Shown here piece after piece: positions 5,667-6,993 of a stretch of DNA of 6,993 nt. The translations under genes were made by a program, and so were the position numbers. Position 1 is the stretch's first letter; each line of letters starts with the position of its first letter. The notes below the pieces were generated by a model. That model ran no database searches. It saw only the letters and a program-made list of their open reading frames with translations, and was not told the DNA's origin. Source of the stretch: Nitrospiraceae bacterium (GTDB lineage Bacteria; Nitrospirota; Nitrospiria; Nitrospirales; Nitrospiraceae); the NCBI GenBank assembly GCA_025934615.1, contig JAICXS010000092.1, positions 1-6,993 of the forward strand, written 5' to 3'.

Positions 5667-6467
5667 AGCAGTTCGGTCAATCGAGATCCAAACCGTTCAT
5701 CCGTAACAGTCGTCATTCCTGCTCGGTTCGCCTCCTCCCGCTTTCCCGGTAAGCCCTTAGTCGACCTTGCCGGCAGGCCACTCATCCAGCACGTGTATGA
5801 ACGAGTGCAAGCCGTTCCCGGACTCGACCGTATCGTCGTGGCCACGGACGATGTTCGAATCCTCGAGGCGGTGAACGGATTTGGCGGATCGGCCCTCTTC
5901 ATCGATGGACCGTTTCGGACCGGCACCGACCGGGTGGCCGCCGTCGCCGAACGGATCCCTGGCGAGATCTTTGTGAATCTTCAGGGAGACGAAATTGTCC
6001 TGCATCCTGCGTTGATGACTGATTTGATTGTACCGTTTCTTGAGAGCGGAGCAGGCATGGGCACACTCAAACGGCGCCTCACGAGTTCGGCCGAAGTCCA
6101 GAATCCAGGCGTCGTCAAGGTGGTGACCGATACGAATGGCCATGCCTTGTATTTTTCTCGCGCGCCGATTCCGCATACTCGAGACGGATCGCCAGGTGAC
6201 ATTTCCGCGGGTCTGTACTACATTCACCTCGGGATCTATATCTATCGTCGAGAGATATTGATGCGGTATGCCGGGTTGCCGACCGGACGGCTCGAAGAGG
6301 CAGAAAAACTCGAACAGTTGCGGGCGCTGGAACAGGGAATTCCCATCAAAGTATGGGAAACGGGCTACCCGTCCTTGCGCATCGATACGCCCGATGATGT
6401 GACTCACGCAGTGGCAGCATTACAGGCCAGCTCACTCACTCAACCGCAAGAGAAGGTTGTGTCATGA
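5664..6467 (+). CDS. kdsB: 3-deoxy-manno-octulosonate cytidylyltransferase (CMP-Kdo synthetase)
   Basis: This cytoplasmic enzyme joins Kdo and CTP to give CMP-Kdo and pyrophosphate, the donor for the first Kdo transfer to lipid A. The 267-residue protein has the nucleotidyltransferase fold. Landmarks are VTVVIPARFASSRFPGKPL (14-32, CTP-binding loop), VVATDD (58-63), FRTGTDR (84-90), VNLQGDE (104-110, metal-binding Asp109), VVKVVTD (150-156), ALYFSRAPIP (161-170), HLGIYIYRR (188-196), LEEAEKLEQLRALEQG (210-225) and RIDTPDD (239-245). It is slightly longer than E. coli KdsB (about 248) because of an N-terminal and a C-terminal tail. Two usually conserved spots differ: GPFRTGTDR replaces the common H-x-SGTDR form, and QGDE is followed by Ile instead of Pro. 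The start is TTG with a good Shine-Dalgarno. It overlaps pyrG by 4 bp (ATGA), indicating a shared transcript. Confidence 0.95.
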   Translation: MSSSVNRDPNRSSVTVVIPARFASSRFPGKPLVDLAGRPLIQHVYERVQAVPGLDRIVVATDDVRILEAVNGFGGSALFIDGPFRTGTDRVAAVAERIPGEIFVNLQGDEIVLHPALMTDLIVPFLESGAGMGTLKRRLTSSAEVQNPGVVKVVTDTNGHALYFSRAPIPHTRDGSPGDISAGLYYIHLGIYIYRREILMRYAGLPTGRLEEAEKLEQLRALEQGIPIKVWETGYPSLRIDTPDDVTHAVAALQASSLTQPQEKVVS

Positions 6468-6993
6468 GTAAATTTATTTTTGTGACCGGCGGTGTCGTCT
6501 CCTCCCTCGGGAAGGGGCTGGCATCCGCCTCCATCGGCAATCTGATCGAGAGCCGGGGACTGAAAATTACGTTCCTCAAACTGGACCCGTATATCAATGT
6601 CGATCCGGGAACCATGAATCCATACCAGCATGGAGAGGTCTACGTCACCGACGATGGCGCAGAAACGGACCTCGACCTGGGACACTACGAACGATACACG
6701 TCGCTCACGCTCACGAAAGACAATAATTACACCACCGGCCGGATCTACAATGCGGTCATTCAGAAGGAACGGCGCGGCGACTATCTCGGAGGGACGGTGC
6801 AAGTGGTGCCGCACATCACGGACGAGATTAAACAGACCATTGTCAACGTCGCCAAAGGCACCGATGTGGCCATCGTGGAAATTGGCGGCACGGTCGGCGA
6901 CATCGAAAGCCTGCCGTTTCTCGAGGCAATCCGTCAAATTCCATACGACGTGGGACGTGAGAATGTCCTATATGTCCATTTGACGTTGGTCCC
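6464..6993 (+). CDS. pyrG: CTP synthase, N-terminal part
   Basis: PyrG makes CTP from UTP, ATP and glutamine in the cytoplasm. The visible 176 codons cover most of the amidoligase (synthetase) domain; the glutaminase domain lies past the window. Motifs are KFIFVTGGVVSSLGKG (3-18, P-loop with Lys17), LKLDPYINVDPGTMNPYQHG (38-57), DDGAETDLDLGHYER (63-77, Mg-binding Asp71), TTGRIY (90-95), KERRGDYLGGTVQVVPHITD (101-120) and EIGGTVGDIESLPFLEAIRQ (139-158, with the Mg ligand Glu139). Lengths and spacing agree with E. coli PyrG with a one-residue offset. The ATG at 6464 overlaps the kdsB stop, and AAGG (6453-6456) stands 7 nt ahead. Its product, CTP, is the substrate of KdsB encoded just upstream, a direct metabolic reason for the pairing. 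No defect is seen. Confidence 0.98.
   Translation, partial: MSKFIFVTGGVVSSLGKGLASASIGNLIESRGLKITFLKLDPYINVDPGTMNPYQHGEVYVTDDGAETDLDLGHYERYTSLTLTKDNNYTTGRIYNAVIQKERRGDYLGGTVQVVPHITDEIKQTIVNVAKGTDVAIVEIGGTVGDIESLPFLEAIRQIPYDVGRENVLYVHLTLV

Noticed and set aside
5757..6407. 216-codon minus-strand ORF inside kdsB
   Set aside because: It is antisense to the conserved body of kdsB, with no family motif and no separate promoter or ribosome site seen.
6440..6937. 165-codon minus-strand ORF over pyrG
   Set aside because: It is antisense to highly conserved CTP synthase sequence, and its composition is that of a shadow frame.

Overview
This window looks like chromosomal DNA of a Gram-negative bacterium, most likely from the Nitrospira lineage (phylum Nitrospirota). 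Three things point that way: genes for heptose and Kdo, the inner-core sugars of lipopolysaccharide; moderately GC-rich coding sequence; and a 125-bp palindromic element beginning TAGGATGTTGAAAAAGG and ending in CCTTTTTGAACATCCTA, a type I remember as abundant in Nitrospira genomes. The taxonomic call rests on memory of that repeat and of protein similarity, not on a search. All recognisable genes belong to known families. The unexplained signal is in the short spaces between them.

Layout. Positions 1-298 hold the C-terminal end of an AI-2E-type membrane transporter (+). It converges, with only 19 bp between the stops, on bioA (318-1694, -), a PLP aminotransferase of biotin synthesis that resembles the Bacillus-type enzyme more than the E. 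coli one. A 180-bp divergent region (1695-1874) follows. It holds an extended -10 promoter for bioA, a near-consensus sigma-70-type promoter for lepA (TTGACT, 17 bp, TATAAT) and, between them, an inverted array of 8-bp units. Both promoters predict very short leaders (about 15 and 9 nt) without a Shine-Dalgarno sequence.

The + strand then carries lepA (elongation factor 4, 1875-3686) and lepB (signal peptidase I, 3686-4432), joined by a 1-bp stop/start overlap. The palindromic element (4433-4557) begins at the first base after the lepB stop. Next come rfaE1/hldA (heptose-7-phosphate kinase, 4577-5602), kdsB (CMP-Kdo synthetase, 5664-6467, TTG start) and the 5' part of pyrG (CTP synthase, from 6464, overlapping kdsB by 4 bp). 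These form an envelope-sugar block: RfaE1 feeds ADP-heptose synthesis, KdsB activates Kdo with CTP, and PyrG makes CTP.

Non-coding architecture. Units of the form AGTAANNN, facing units of the form NNNTTACT with an exact 8-bp period, occur upstream of lepA. A smaller set with the same geometry, sharing a 17-bp core with one mismatch, overlaps the 3' end of rfaE1. A different, 7-bp-period repeat forms the first codons of rfaE1. No rRNA, tRNA, CRISPR array, complete insertion sequence or defence system was seen. No stretch longer than 300 bp lacks a gene.
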